A stretch of 64,000 nt of DNA from Allobosea sp. 47.2.35 (GTDB taxonomy: Bacteria; Pseudomonadota; Alphaproteobacteria; Rhizobiales; Beijerinckiaceae). The notes under the pieces were generated by a model. That model searched no databases. It was not told where the DNA came from and saw only the letters and a program-made list of their open reading frames with translations. Position 1 is the first letter of the stretch. Every line of letters begins with the position of its first letter. The stretch is from the NCBI RefSeq assembly GCF_024655635.1, contig NZ_JANLGI010000009.1, positions 1 to 64,000 of the forward strand, in the 5' to 3' direction. Shown one piece after another: positions 17,573-25,284 of this stretch. Both the position numbers and the translations under genes were made by a program.

Positions 17573-19030
17573 ATGAACACGCCTCGCGACCGGGACCTCC
17601 AGGGCGGCGGGGCTGAGATGGCCCACGACAGGCTGCCCGACGGTTCCGCGATGGGAGTCGACATGGCCGCGCACGTCACCATGGAGCGGGCCCACCTGCC
17701 GTATGGACGCCCGGCGCTGACCTTCGCGGCCGGCCGCAGGTTCGTGGCGAGGCGGGTTCCGGCCCTGCGCTCGAATTTGAGCTCTGCGATCCTGCTGGGC
17801 CTGCGTTTCATTCAGGCGAGGCTGATCTCGGTCTGGGGCCTGATCATCGCGGCTGCTCTTTGCCCGCCCTTTGTCTTCGCCGCCTTTGCGGTCTTTTCCT
17901 CGGCTGCGAACTTCGTCTCGATCGCCGCGCTCCTGCGGCTGGAGGCCGTGTTCTTCCGGAACAGCGATCGAGCCCAGCTCGGCCTCGCCTTCCGGCTCGC
18001 CGCAGCCGTCGGCGCGGCTTTCCTCGCGGCCACTGCGATCGTGCTCGTCGGCCTCGTCGCCACGGGCTGGATCGCGCCGGCGGTCGCCTTCTTCTTCCTG
18101 GTGTCGCTTGCCGCGCGCTCGCTGCTGCGCCTGCTCTGGTCCGAGGCCACGGCGGAGGGCGATTTCCGCGCCATCGGCAACAGCAATGTCGTCCAGGCGA
18201 TGGTCCAGCCCGCCATCATGCTCGCCCTGATCGCGATCTTCGGGCCGAAGGCGTTGACCCTGTTCATGGCCGACGCGCTCGGGCATGTCCTGGCGGCCGC
18301 CTATCTGCTGCGGCGCAGACGGGCTTCCGTGATCGCGCTGGTTCAGCCGATGCTGTGGTCGTGGCGCAGCCTCGCGGAAGCGGCGATCCGCTGGCGGGAT
18401 GCGCCGCGCGCGCTGCTGCCTGCGGCCCTGCTCGCCTATGGTTTCGCGGTGGCCCCCCTCCTTGCCCTGCCTTATGCCAGCAACATCGTGCTCGCGGCCC
18501 AGATCGCCCTGTCGATGCGGCTGCTGGACATGCCGACGCAGATGTTCGGGACAGTGTCGATCCCGCTGGTGCTGAATCGCATGCGCGCCCAAGCCGGGCC
18601 GCGCCGGCGCTTCTGGGCGCGGATCATGACTCTTGGCCTCATCGGCGGCGCGGTCGTGCTGTTCAGCGCTATCGCCGTCGTGGCCTTGGTGGCCGATAAC
18701 TGGCTGGTCGGGACGCAGTGGCAGGACCTGGGCGAGGTCGTCGCGCTGCTGTCGGCGTTTTATATCGGTATCGCGGTGCTGGCGCCGCTGCAGGAAGTGG
18801 CGACGCTGTCGCGCCAGCCCTTCTGGCAGGTTGCGATCAACGCCGTCGCCCTTGGCGCGATCGTGGCGGCCATGCTGTGGTTCGCTGCGCTGTCGCCGGA
18901 GCTGCTGCTGACGATCGGCGCCATCTCGATCCTGCGGACGCTGGCGCATGCCATCTTCATCTGGCTGCATCTCGACGACCCCGTCGAGGCGTCGTCCGAC
19001 GGTCTCGCCGCCTCGGGCGCGGCGCGATAG
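17573..19030 (+). CDS. Polytopic membrane protein, polysaccharide flippase-like
   Basis: A 485-residue inner-membrane protein with an approximately 70-residue polar N-terminus, then about 12 hydrophobic helices. The pattern, with arginine-rich loops and helices such as LISVWGLIIAAALCPPFVFA, resembles MOP-superfamily Wzx flippases and oligosaccharide exporters. No glycosyltransferase or polymerase gene is near, so the cargo is unknown. The ATG at 17573 is the chosen start; in-frame alternatives lie at 17486 and further downstream, and none has a strong ribosome site. It is followed 4 nt later by a convergent phosphatase gene. Confidence 0.65.
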   Translation: MNTPRDRDLQGGGAEMAHDRLPDGSAMGVDMAAHVTMERAHLPYGRPALTFAAGRRFVARRVPALRSNLSSAILLGLRFIQARLISVWGLIIAAALCPPFVFAAFAVFSSAANFVSIAALLRLEAVFFRNSDRAQLGLAFRLAAAVGAAFLAATAIVLVGLVATGWIAPAVAFFFLVSLAARSLLRLLWSEATAEGDFRAIGNSNVVQAMVQPAIMLALIAIFGPKALTLFMADALGHVLAAAYLLRRRRASVIALVQPMLWSWRSLAEAAIRWRDAPRALLPAALLAYGFAVAPLLALPYASNIVLAAQIALSMRLLDMPTQMFGTVSIPLVLNRMRAQAGPRRRFWARIMTLGLIGGAVVLFSAIAVVALVADNWLVGTQWQDLGEVVALLSAFYIGIAVLAPLQEVATLSRQPFWQVAINAVALGAIVAAMLWFAALSPELLLTIGAISILRTLAHAIFIWLHLDDPVEASSDGLAASGAAR

Positions 19031-19034
19031 AGCG

Positions 19035-19757
19035 CTATTCCCGCCGGATCAGCTTGTCGGCGACGAGCGACGAGAACAGGCCCGGCTTGAACTCGCGCTC
19101 CAGCCGCTCGGGGTCGTAGATCGTGGCGACCCAATCCAGGAAGGCGATGCCCTTGGCCTCGCCCTCGCGGCGATAGGCCTCGAAGAAGGCGTCGAGGATG
19201 CCGGTCTTGGCGAAGCGGAAATGGCCATAGCGCAGCGATAGCTGGCGCATGGCCTCGTCGAGCGGGCGCCCTTCATGGACCAGCAGATAGAGCGCCGAGA
19301 AGAAGCCGGCCCGGTCGGCGCCCGACTTGCAATGGACCAGCGCGGGTTCGTCGAGGCTCTCGAAGAAGGCCTTGGCGCCGAGGATGGTCTCGCGATCCGG
19401 CGCGCCGCGCGAGCGCAGCACGAAATCGACGAGCTTGATGCCGTGGCGCTCGCAGGCCTCCTTCTGGAGCGGCCAGGAGCCGTGCTCGCGTCCGCCACGC
19501 AGGTTGACGATAGTCTTGACGCCCTTGCGAGCGAAGGCCGCGATCTGGCCCGGTGCCGGCTGGGCCGAACGCCAGAGCCGCGGCGTGACGCGATGCGCGT
19601 TGAGATAGGCGAGACGGAAGATGCCGTGGTCGACCAGCAGCATGTTGGCCCAGGCGCGCAGGCGCTGGCCGCGGCCCTCGATCGGCCGGTCCCAGCGGGC
19701 GATGCGGGCCATGCGGCGGGCATAGCGCTCTTCGTCGGGGCGCAGGCGGCTCAGCAC
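19035..19757 (-). CDS. Tyrosine/dual-specificity phosphatase-like protein
   Basis: A 240-residue protein with a cysteine phosphatase domain. The P-loop is HCKSGADRAG, giving Cys143 and Arg149 of the CX5R motif. An upstream LWRSAQPAPGQIAAFARKGVK stretch and NLRGG are typical of the DSP-PTPase family. The substrate is unknown; bacterial relatives act on phosphotyrosine or phosphoinositides. The predicted start is GTG at 19757; an ATG 45 nt downstream (19712) is possible. It points away from ppa, with 152 bp between the two starts. Confidence 0.85.
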   Translation of the reverse strand: MLSRLRPDEERYARRMARIARWDRPIEGRGQRLRAWANMLLVDHGIFRLAYLNAHRVTPRLWRSAQPAPGQIAAFARKGVKTIVNLRGGREHGSWPLQKEACERHGIKLVDFVLRSRGAPDRETILGAKAFFESLDEPALVHCKSGADRAGFFSALYLLVHEGRPLDEAMRQLSLRYGHFRFAKTGILDAFFEAYRREGEAKGIAFLDWVATIYDPERLEREFKPGLFSSLVADKLIRRE

Positions 19758-19909
19758 GGCCTGATCTCGCAGCTTTTCATGGGGCGCCCGATAGCAGCGC
19801 AGAGACGCCTACGCAAATCGTCTGGTGACCAAGCACGACGGAAGGGCTTGGCGTTTTCGCCGCGAACTTGCATAAGGCCCGGCGAAATTCCCAAGCGACA
19901 GGTTCCAGC

Positions 19910-20449
19910 ATGCGCATCGACGCCATCTCCATCGGCAAGAACCCGCCCGAAGAAGTCAATGTCCTGATCGAAGTGGCGATCGGGGGCGAGCCGATCAAGT
20001 ACGAGATGGACAAGGAGGCCGGCACGCTCTTCGTCGACCGCTTCCTCTACACGCCGATGCGTTATCCCGGAAACTACGGTTTCATCCCGCATACGCTCTC
20101 GGAAGACGGCGATCCCTGCGACGTTCTCGTCGCCAATACGCGCCCACTGGTGCCGGGCTCCTATATCGCGGTGCGTCCCATCGGCGTGATGTTGATGGAG
20201 GACGAGGCTGGCGGCGACGAGAAAATCCTCGCCGTGCCGGTGCCGAAGCTGACCAAGCGCTACGAGAACGTCCATAACTACACCGACCTGCCGAAGATCA
20301 CGCTCGACCAGATCCAGCACTTCTTCGAGCACTACAAGGATCTCGAGCCCGGCAAGTGGGTCAAGCTCAAGGGCTGGGGCGATGCCGCCCATGCCAAGAA
20401 GCTGATCGTCGAAGGAATCGAGCGCGCGAAGGCCGCGAAGAAGGGCTGA
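19910..20449 (+). CDS. ppa: Inorganic pyrophosphatase
   Basis: A 179-residue family I soluble pyrophosphatase that hydrolyses PPi to two phosphates and drives biosynthetic reactions. The signature [10 protein letters not shown] with metal-binding aspartates is present, as are [17 protein letters not shown] and the C-terminal [16 protein letters not shown]. The length is that of bacterial hexameric enzymes. The ATG at 19910 (MRIDAI) matches the family start. The gene ends just before a strong hairpin shared with the convergent CitE-like gene. Confidence 0.97.
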   Translation: MRIDAISIGKNPPEEVNVLIEVAIGGEPIKYEMDKEAGTLFVDRFLYTPMRYPGNYGFIPHTLSEDGDPCDVLVANTRPLVPGSYIAVRPIGVMLMEDEAGGDEKILAVPVPKLTKRYENVHNYTDLPKITLDQIQHFFEHYKDLEPGKWVKLKGWGDAAHAKKLIVEGIERAKAAKKG

Positions 20450-20472
20450 GCCCTTTCCGCCTTGAAGTCATG

Positions 20473-20497
20473 AAGGGCCGCGCCGAGCGCGGCCCTT
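20473..20497. terminator. Bidirectional terminator between ppa and the CitE-like gene
   Basis: AAGGGCCGCGC and GCGCGGCCCTT form a perfect 11-bp stem with a CGA loop, followed by CTTCGTTT. It lies exactly between two convergent stop codons and could serve both strands. Confidence 0.85.
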
Positions 20498-20504
20498 CTT
20501 CGTT

Positions 20505-21380
20505 TCAGGCCGCGATCGCTTCCGCCAGCGCGACCGTGCGGCGCGCCATCTCGGCATGGAGCAATTCGACCATGCGGCCGTCGAGCTGGATCGCGCCCTT
20601 GCCGGCATTTTCCGGCAGGTCGAAGGCGGCGATGACGGCGCGGGCTTTGCTCAGTTCGGTCTCGTCGGGCGCAAAGACCGTATTGGCGACGGCGACCTGC
20701 GAGGGATGGATCAGGGTGCGGCCATCGAAGCCGAGATCGCGGCCCTGCTCGCATTCGGCGAGGAAGCCGGCCTCGTCCTTGATGTCGTTGTAGACGCCGT
20801 CGAGAATGTCGATGCCATGGGCGCGAGCGGCCAGCAGCGCGCTGGTCAACCAGGGCAGCATCGGGGCGCGGCCGGGCACGAAGCGGACGCGGGTTTCCTT
20901 GGCGAGATCGTTAGTCCCCATGACGAAGCAGGCGAGCCGCGCCACGGGATCGCGGGCGGCGCGGGCGATGCGCTCGACATCGAGGATCGCGAGAGGGGTC
21001 TCGATCATCGCCCAGACCGCGATGGCGGGATCGGCCCAGAGGCCGTTCAGCTGGGTGCCAACCTCGTGCAACGTCTCCGGTGCCGAGACCTTCGGGATCA
21101 GGATCGCCTGCGGCTTCGCCTCGGCGGCGGCAGCAAGATCCTCAGCGAACCAGGGCGTGCCGACGCCGTTGACGCGGATCACCAGCTCGCGCCTTCCATA
21201 GCCGCCGGCCTTCACGGCAGCGCAGACCTGCTCGCGCGCGGTGGCCTTGGCGTCGGGTGCGACGGCGTCCTCGAGGTCGAGGATCAGGATATCGGCCGCG
21301 ATCTCGCGGGCCTTTTCGAGCGCGCGGGCGTTCGAGCCCGGCATATAAAGGGCGCTGCGGCGGGGGCGTATCGTGCTCAT
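20505..21380 (-). CDS. CitE-like CoA ester lyase/thioesterase (malyl-CoA family)
   Basis: A 291-residue HpcH/HpaI-CitE family TIM-barrel protein. It begins RPRRSALYMPGSNARALEKA, then ADILILDLEDAVAP (metal-binding Glu/Asp) and AILIPKVSAPE. The C-terminal GRTLIHPSQVAVAN loop is typical of malyl-CoA enzymes. In the ethylmalonyl-CoA pathway the family includes L-malyl-CoA/beta-methylmalyl-CoA lyase (Mcl1) and (3S)-malyl-CoA thioesterase (Mcl2); the length favours the shorter Mcl2-like form. The Mch-like hydratase 1.9 kb away supports this pathway. The start at 21380 has an AGGAGA site. Confidence 0.83.
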   Translation of the reverse strand: MSTIRPRRSALYMPGSNARALEKAREIAADILILDLEDAVAPDAKATAREQVCAAVKAGGYGRRELVIRVNGVGTPWFAEDLAAAAEAKPQAILIPKVSAPETLHEVGTQLNGLWADPAIAVWAMIETPLAILDVERIARAARDPVARLACFVMGTNDLAKETRVRFVPGRAPMLPWLTSALLAARAHGIDILDGVYNDIKDEAGFLAECEQGRDLGFDGRTLIHPSQVAVANTVFAPDETELSKARAVIAAFDLPENAGKGAIQLDGRMVELLHAEMARRTVALAEAIAA

Positions 21381-21472
21381 GGTCTCTCCTGACACGGGCC
21401 GGCTTGTGTTGCGCCGCACAGTAGACCAACGCAGCTGCAATACCAGCGCTGCGAAAGGCGGAGGAAACGGGA

Positions 21473-23185
21473 ATGGCGTGGCTTGCCGGCATCGATGGCT
21501 GCAAGGGCGGATGGATCGCCGCCATCGCTTCCACTGAGGGAGCGGACGCGCCGCTGATCCGCGTGGTGCCGCGTTTCGCCGATCTCTTCGCGGGCGAGGT
21601 CGTGCCCGATCTCGTCGCGGTCGACATGCCGATCGGTCTGCCGGATCGGGTACAAGGCTCTGGACGCGGCCCGGAGCAGGCGGTGCGCGCTCTGCTCGGC
21701 GACAGGCAATCCTCGGTTTTCTCCATTCCTGCGCGCCGGGCGGTCGAGGCGACCGATTATCGGGAGGCCTGCGCGCTGGCGCTCGCGGCTTCCGATCCGC
21801 CGCGCAAGGTCTCCAAGCAGGGTTTTCACCTGTTTCCGAAGATTCGGGAGATCGACGGTCTGCTGCGCTCCGAGCCAAGTTTGCGCGAGCGCGTCTTCGA
21901 GATCCATCCCGAGTTGGCCTTCCGCACGATGCGGCACGCGCCGCTGAACCATCCCAAGAAGATCAAGGGCGTGGTCAATCCGGAGGGGCTGACCGAGCGC
22001 CGGAGTCTCCTTATGGCGGCCGGTATTGCAGCAGATGCGGCGAACTCCCGCCCGCCGCGCGGAGCCGCGGCCGATGACCTGCTCGACGCATTGGCGGCGC
22101 TGGTCGTCGCCCGGCACATTGCCGCCGGGCGCGGGCGGCCCTTCCCCGATCCGCCGGGACGCGATAGCCACGGGCTTCCGATTGCGATCTGGACGTTTCG
22201 TCCAGTGTCCGAGCCTGAGCAGGATATCGTCATGAGCGCACGCCCCGTCACCCGTCCGATGATCGAGGAAGCGGCAGGGCGCATCGCCGGCCATGCCAGG
22301 GTCACGCCCGTGATCCGCCTGGGCACCGGCGCTTTCGGTTCCGAGGCGGATGTCTCGTTCAAGCTCGAATGCCTCCAGCATGCCGGCTCGTTCAAGACGC
22401 GCGGCGCCTTCAACAACCTGCTCTCGCTGCCGGTGCCGGCTTCCGGTGTCTCGGCTGCGTCGGGCGGCAATCACGGCGCGGCCGTGGCCTATGCCGCGAT
22501 GAAGCGCGGCGTGAAGGCGACGATCTTCGTGCCCGAGATTTCGCCGGCCGCCAAGATCGAGGCGATCAAGCGCTTCGGTGCCGATGTCGTGGTCGGTGGC
22601 GCGCAATATGACGATGCCCAGGCGGCCTGCGACCGTTTCGTGACCGAGACCGGCGCGCTCAAGATCCATCCCTTCGCGGCGGTGGAGACCATCGCCGGAC
22701 AGGGCACGCTCGGCCGCGAATGGGAGCTTCAGGAGCCCGATCTCGATACCGTGCTCGTCGCGGTCGGCGGCGGTGGCCTGATCTCGGGCATCGCCAGCTG
22801 GTTCGCCGGGAGCAAGGTCAAGGTCGTGGGCGTCGAACCGGAAGGCTCGCGTGCTTTGCAGGCCGCGTTCGATGCGAAGGGGCCTGTCGAGGTCAAGGTC
22901 GCGTCGGTCGCGGCGGATTCGCTGGGCGCCCGCAATGTCGGCCAGCTCGTCTATGACGTGACCCGGGACAGCGTCGACCATGTCGCGCTGGTGCCGGACG
23001 CGGCGATCACCGAGGCGCAGGGCGTGCTCTGGCGCGATTTCCGCCTTGCGGTCGAGCCCGGTGGGGCTGCGGCCTTGGGCGCGCTGCTCTGCGGGGCCTA
23101 CAAGCCCGCCAAGGGCGAGCGGCTCGGCGTTCTCGTCTGCGGCGCCAATGTCGACCTGACGAAGCTCGCTGCGATCGTCGGCTGA
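21473..23185 (+). CDS. Fused frame: DUF429 domain plus threonine dehydratase
   Basis: One uninterrupted 570-codon frame joins two proteins usually separate. Residues 1-250 are DUF429 (predicted RNase H-fold nuclease): IDGCKGGWIAAI at the start, VAVDMPIGLPD, EIHPELAFR, AADDLLDALAALVVARH and a terminal GLPIAIW. There DUF429 proteins normally stop; here the frame continues for about 15 residues and enters a PLP enzyme at residue 254. It is either a true fusion or two genes whose stop was lost. An internal ATG at 22232 has its own AGCAGGA ribosome site, so the second part may still be made alone. Divergent from the CitE-like gene. Confidence 0.75.
   Translation: MAWLAGIDGCKGGWIAAIASTEGADAPLIRVVPRFADLFAGEVVPDLVAVDMPIGLPDRVQGSGRGPEQAVRALLGDRQSSVFSIPARRAVEATDYREACALALAASDPPRKVSKQGFHLFPKIREIDGLLRSEPSLRERVFEIHPELAFRTMRHAPLNHPKKIKGVVNPEGLTERRSLLMAAGIAADAANSRPPRGAAADDLLDALAALVVARHIAAGRGRPFPDPPGRDSHGLPIAIWTFRPVSEPEQDIVMSARPVTRPMIEEAAGRIAGHARVTPVIRLGTGAFGSEADVSFKLECLQHAGSFKTRGAFNNLLSLPVPASGVSAASGGNHGAAVAYAAMKRGVKATIFVPEISPAAKIEAIKRFGADVVVGGAQYDDAQAACDRFVTETGALKIHPFAAVETIAGQGTLGREWELQEPDLDTVLVAVGGGGLISGIASWFAGSKVKVVGVEPEGSRALQAAFDAKGPVEVKVASVAADSLGARNVGQLVYDVTRDSVDHVALVPDAAITEAQGVLWRDFRLAVEPGGAAALGALLCGAYKPAKGERLGVLVCGANVDLTKLAAIVG
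22232..23185 (+). CDS. Threonine/serine dehydratase (internal start of fused frame)
   Basis: A 317-residue fold-type II PLP enzyme that deaminates threonine or serine to 2-oxoacid and ammonia. The Schiff-base Lys55 is in SFKTRGAF, the carboxylate loop is SGGNHGAA near 78-84, and the phosphate-binding loop GGGGL is at 179-183. The length is that of a complete catabolic dehydratase without the C-terminal regulatory ACT domain. Related enzymes act on hydroxyaspartate or hydroxyectoine products, so the substrate is open. It overlaps the fused frame above and is offered as an alternative translation product. Confidence 0.75.
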   Translation: MSARPVTRPMIEEAAGRIAGHARVTPVIRLGTGAFGSEADVSFKLECLQHAGSFKTRGAFNNLLSLPVPASGVSAASGGNHGAAVAYAAMKRGVKATIFVPEISPAAKIEAIKRFGADVVVGGAQYDDAQAACDRFVTETGALKIHPFAAVETIAGQGTLGREWELQEPDLDTVLVAVGGGGLISGIASWFAGSKVKVVGVEPEGSRALQAAFDAKGPVEVKVASVAADSLGARNVGQLVYDVTRDSVDHVALVPDAAITEAQGVLWRDFRLAVEPGGAAALGALLCGAYKPAKGERLGVLVCGANVDLTKLAAIVG

Positions 23186-23260
23186 CCGGCTTCGGCTTTC
23201 GCGGGGCTGGACGCGGCCCTTGGTTGCAACGCAAACTCGCTTGCGATCAGGAGGCGATGC

Positions 23261-24322
23261 ATGCCCGGCTCTAGCCCTAAGACGAATTCCGGCCGTTTCT
23301 TCGAGGATTTCCACCTCGGCGACAGCATCGTCCATGCGACGCCGCGCACGGTGCGGGCCGGGGATGCGGCGCTCTATTCGGCGCTCTACGGCTCGCGCTT
23401 CGCGGTGCAGTCCTCGGACGCCTTCGCTGGTGCGATCGGCTATCCCACGGCGCCGATCGACGACCTGCTCGTCTTCCACATCGTCTTCGGCAAGACGGTG
23501 CCGGATGTCTCGCTGAATGCCGTCGCCAATCTCGGCTATGCCGATGGGCGCTTTCTCAAGCCGGTCTATCCGGGCGATACGCTCGCGACGACCTCCGAGG
23601 TGATCGGGCTGAAGCAGACCTCGGCGGGCGATGCCGGCATCGTCTATGTCCGCTCGATCGGTCGCAACCAGCGTGGCGAGATCGTGCTGAGCTATGCGCG
23701 CTGGGTTCTGGTGCGCAAGCGCGAGCCCGGCACGCCAGCCCATGCCGAGCAGGTGCCGGAATTGGCCAAGGCCGTGCTGCCGGAGCAGCTCGGCGAGGGC
23801 TGCCCCCGGATCGAGCTTGCGGCCTATGATGATGCGCTGGCCGGCTCGCCCTTCCGCTGGAGCGATTATGCCGTTGGCGAGCGAATCGACCATGTCGACG
23901 GCATGACCGTCGAAGAAGCCGAGCATCAGCTCGCGACAAGACTCTACCAGAACACGGCACGGGTGCATTTCGATGCGCATGCGGCGCAAGGGACCCGCTT
24001 TGGCAAGCGCCTGATCTATGGCGGCCATGTCATCAGCCTGGCGCGGGCGCTCTCCTTCAACGGGCTGGGCAATGCCTTCCACATCGCGGCGATCAATGGC
24101 GGGCGCCATGTCGCGCCGCTCTTCGCCGGGGACACGGTCTATGCCTGGAGCGAGGTGCTGGGCAGCGCCGAGATTCCCGGCCGCAGCGATGTCGGCGCAT
24201 TGCGGCTCAGGCTGGTCGCGACCAAGAATCGACCTTGCGCGGATTTCCCGTTGAAGGCCGGCGATCAGTACGATTCCAGCGTGATTCTCGATTTCGACTA
24301 CTGGGCGCTGCTGCCGCGGTAA
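23261..24322 (+). CDS. MaoC-family mesaconyl-CoA (beta-methylmalyl-CoA) hydratase, Mch-like
   Basis: A 353-residue double hot-dog MaoC protein. The N-terminal half begins GRFFEDFHLGDSIVHATPRTV, and the C-terminal half has FRWSDYAVGERIDHVDGMTV, then HFDAHAAQGTRFGKRLIYGGH, where the Asp/His pair is the catalytic site type. The length and pattern fit mesaconyl-CoA hydratase of the ethylmalonyl-CoA pathway, which interconverts mesaconyl-CoA and beta-methylmalyl-CoA. An AGGAGG site lies 6 nt before the ATG at 23261. The CitE-like malyl-CoA family gene is nearby on the other strand. Confidence 0.87.
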   Translation: MPGSSPKTNSGRFFEDFHLGDSIVHATPRTVRAGDAALYSALYGSRFAVQSSDAFAGAIGYPTAPIDDLLVFHIVFGKTVPDVSLNAVANLGYADGRFLKPVYPGDTLATTSEVIGLKQTSAGDAGIVYVRSIGRNQRGEIVLSYARWVLVRKREPGTPAHAEQVPELAKAVLPEQLGEGCPRIELAAYDDALAGSPFRWSDYAVGERIDHVDGMTVEEAEHQLATRLYQNTARVHFDAHAAQGTRFGKRLIYGGHVISLARALSFNGLGNAFHIAAINGGRHVAPLFAGDTVYAWSEVLGSAEIPGRSDVGALRLRLVATKNRPCADFPLKAGDQYDSSVILDFDYWALLPR

Positions 24323-24480
24323 GCTTTTCGTAAGGAAATGACGATTTTCAGAATCTGTAACTTCGTTCTGCGCCTGCCGCATTGCAGCGCCGGAACGGTT
24401 TCGTTAGAGAACCAGTCACTCTAGAATGATCCCAAATGGGTCCGCGCGTTCTGAGCGGGCCGCTTGATCGGAGAATGATA

Positions 24481-24876
24481 TTGGCCGAGGTCAAGCCCGC
24501 GGCTCGTCCGCTTTCGCCCCACCTGCAGATCTATCGCTGGTCCTGGACGATGGCGATGTCCGTCGCCCATCGCGTCACCGGCACGGGGCTCTATCTCGGC
24601 ACGGTGCTGATCGCCGCCTGGCTGGTCGCCGCCGCCTCCGGCCCGGCTGCCTTCGACACAGCCCAGGCCATCGCCGGCTCTTTCCTCGGCCGGCTCGTGC
24701 TCTTCCTCTACAGCTTCTCGCTGATCCACCACATGTGCGGGGGCTTGAGGCATTTCGTCTGGGACATGGGCAAGGGCTATGAGCCCGAAACCCGGATGAA
24801 CATGGCGAAGTTCACGCTCGTCGCCTCGGTGAGCCTGACGGTCCTGGTCTGGATCGTCGCCCTGGTCCTGCGCTGA
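24481..24876 (+). CDS. sdhC: Succinate dehydrogenase cytochrome b556 subunit
   Basis: A 131-residue membrane anchor with three TM helices at about 24-50, 66-86 and 107-130. The family motifs are RPLSPHLQIYRW, SVAHRVTGTGLYLG and the heme-binding IHHMCGGLRHFVWD (His83/84 and His91). It carries heme b and part of the ubiquinone site in complex II. I favour the TTG at 24481: CGGAGA lies 6 nt before it and the product begins like relatives (AEVKPAARPLSPH). The ATG at 24475 overlaps that ribosome site, and the ATG at 24436 would add an unusual N-terminus. Confidence 0.95.
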   Translation: MAEVKPAARPLSPHLQIYRWSWTMAMSVAHRVTGTGLYLGTVLIAAWLVAAASGPAAFDTAQAIAGSFLGRLVLFLYSFSLIHHMCGGLRHFVWDMGKGYEPETRMNMAKFTLVASVSLTVLVWIVALVLR

Positions 24877-24887
24877 GGAGCCCCGCC

Positions 24888-25280
24888 ATGCTGTCCAATT
24901 CCTCGATGCGAACCCCGCTCGGCCGCGTCCGCGGCCTCGGTTCCGCCAAGTCCGGCACCGGCCATTTCTGGCTGCAGCGCGTCACCGCCGTCTCGAACCT
25001 GATCCTGACGGTGATCTTCATCGGCATCGTCATCGCGCTGGTCGGCCGGCCCTATCCGGGCGCGGTCGCGCTGTTGTCGAACCCCTGCGTCGCGATCCTG
25101 ATGCTGCTCTTCATCCTCTCGGCCTGCATCCACATGCGGCTGGGCATGCAGGTCATCATCGAGGACTACGTCACGAACGAAGGGCTGAAGGTCCTCGCCG
25201 TGATGGGCAACACCTTCTTCGCCATCGTCGTCGGCGCGGCAAGCGTCTACGCGGTGCTGAAGCTGTCTTTTGGAGGCTGA
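24888..25280 (+). CDS. sdhD: Succinate dehydrogenase membrane anchor subunit
   Basis: A 130-residue anchor protein with three TM helices, beginning with [18 protein letters not shown] and the conserved [29 protein letters not shown] gives the heme/quinone-proximal His. It follows sdhC by 11 nt with an AGGAG site, and it ends 4 nt before sdhA. It is the small anchor that with SdhC binds SdhAB to the membrane. Confidence 0.95.
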   Translation: MLSNSSMRTPLGRVRGLGSAKSGTGHFWLQRVTAVSNLILTVIFIGIVIALVGRPYPGAVALLSNPCVAILMLLFILSACIHMRLGMQVIIEDYVTNEGLKVLAVMGNTFFAIVVGAASVYAVLKLSFGG

Positions 25281-25284
25281 TCCG

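Noticed and set aside
21377..24382. 1001-residue minus-strand frame across DUF429/dehydratase and Mch
   Set aside because: The plus-strand frames have clear family motifs; this is a high-GC shadow.
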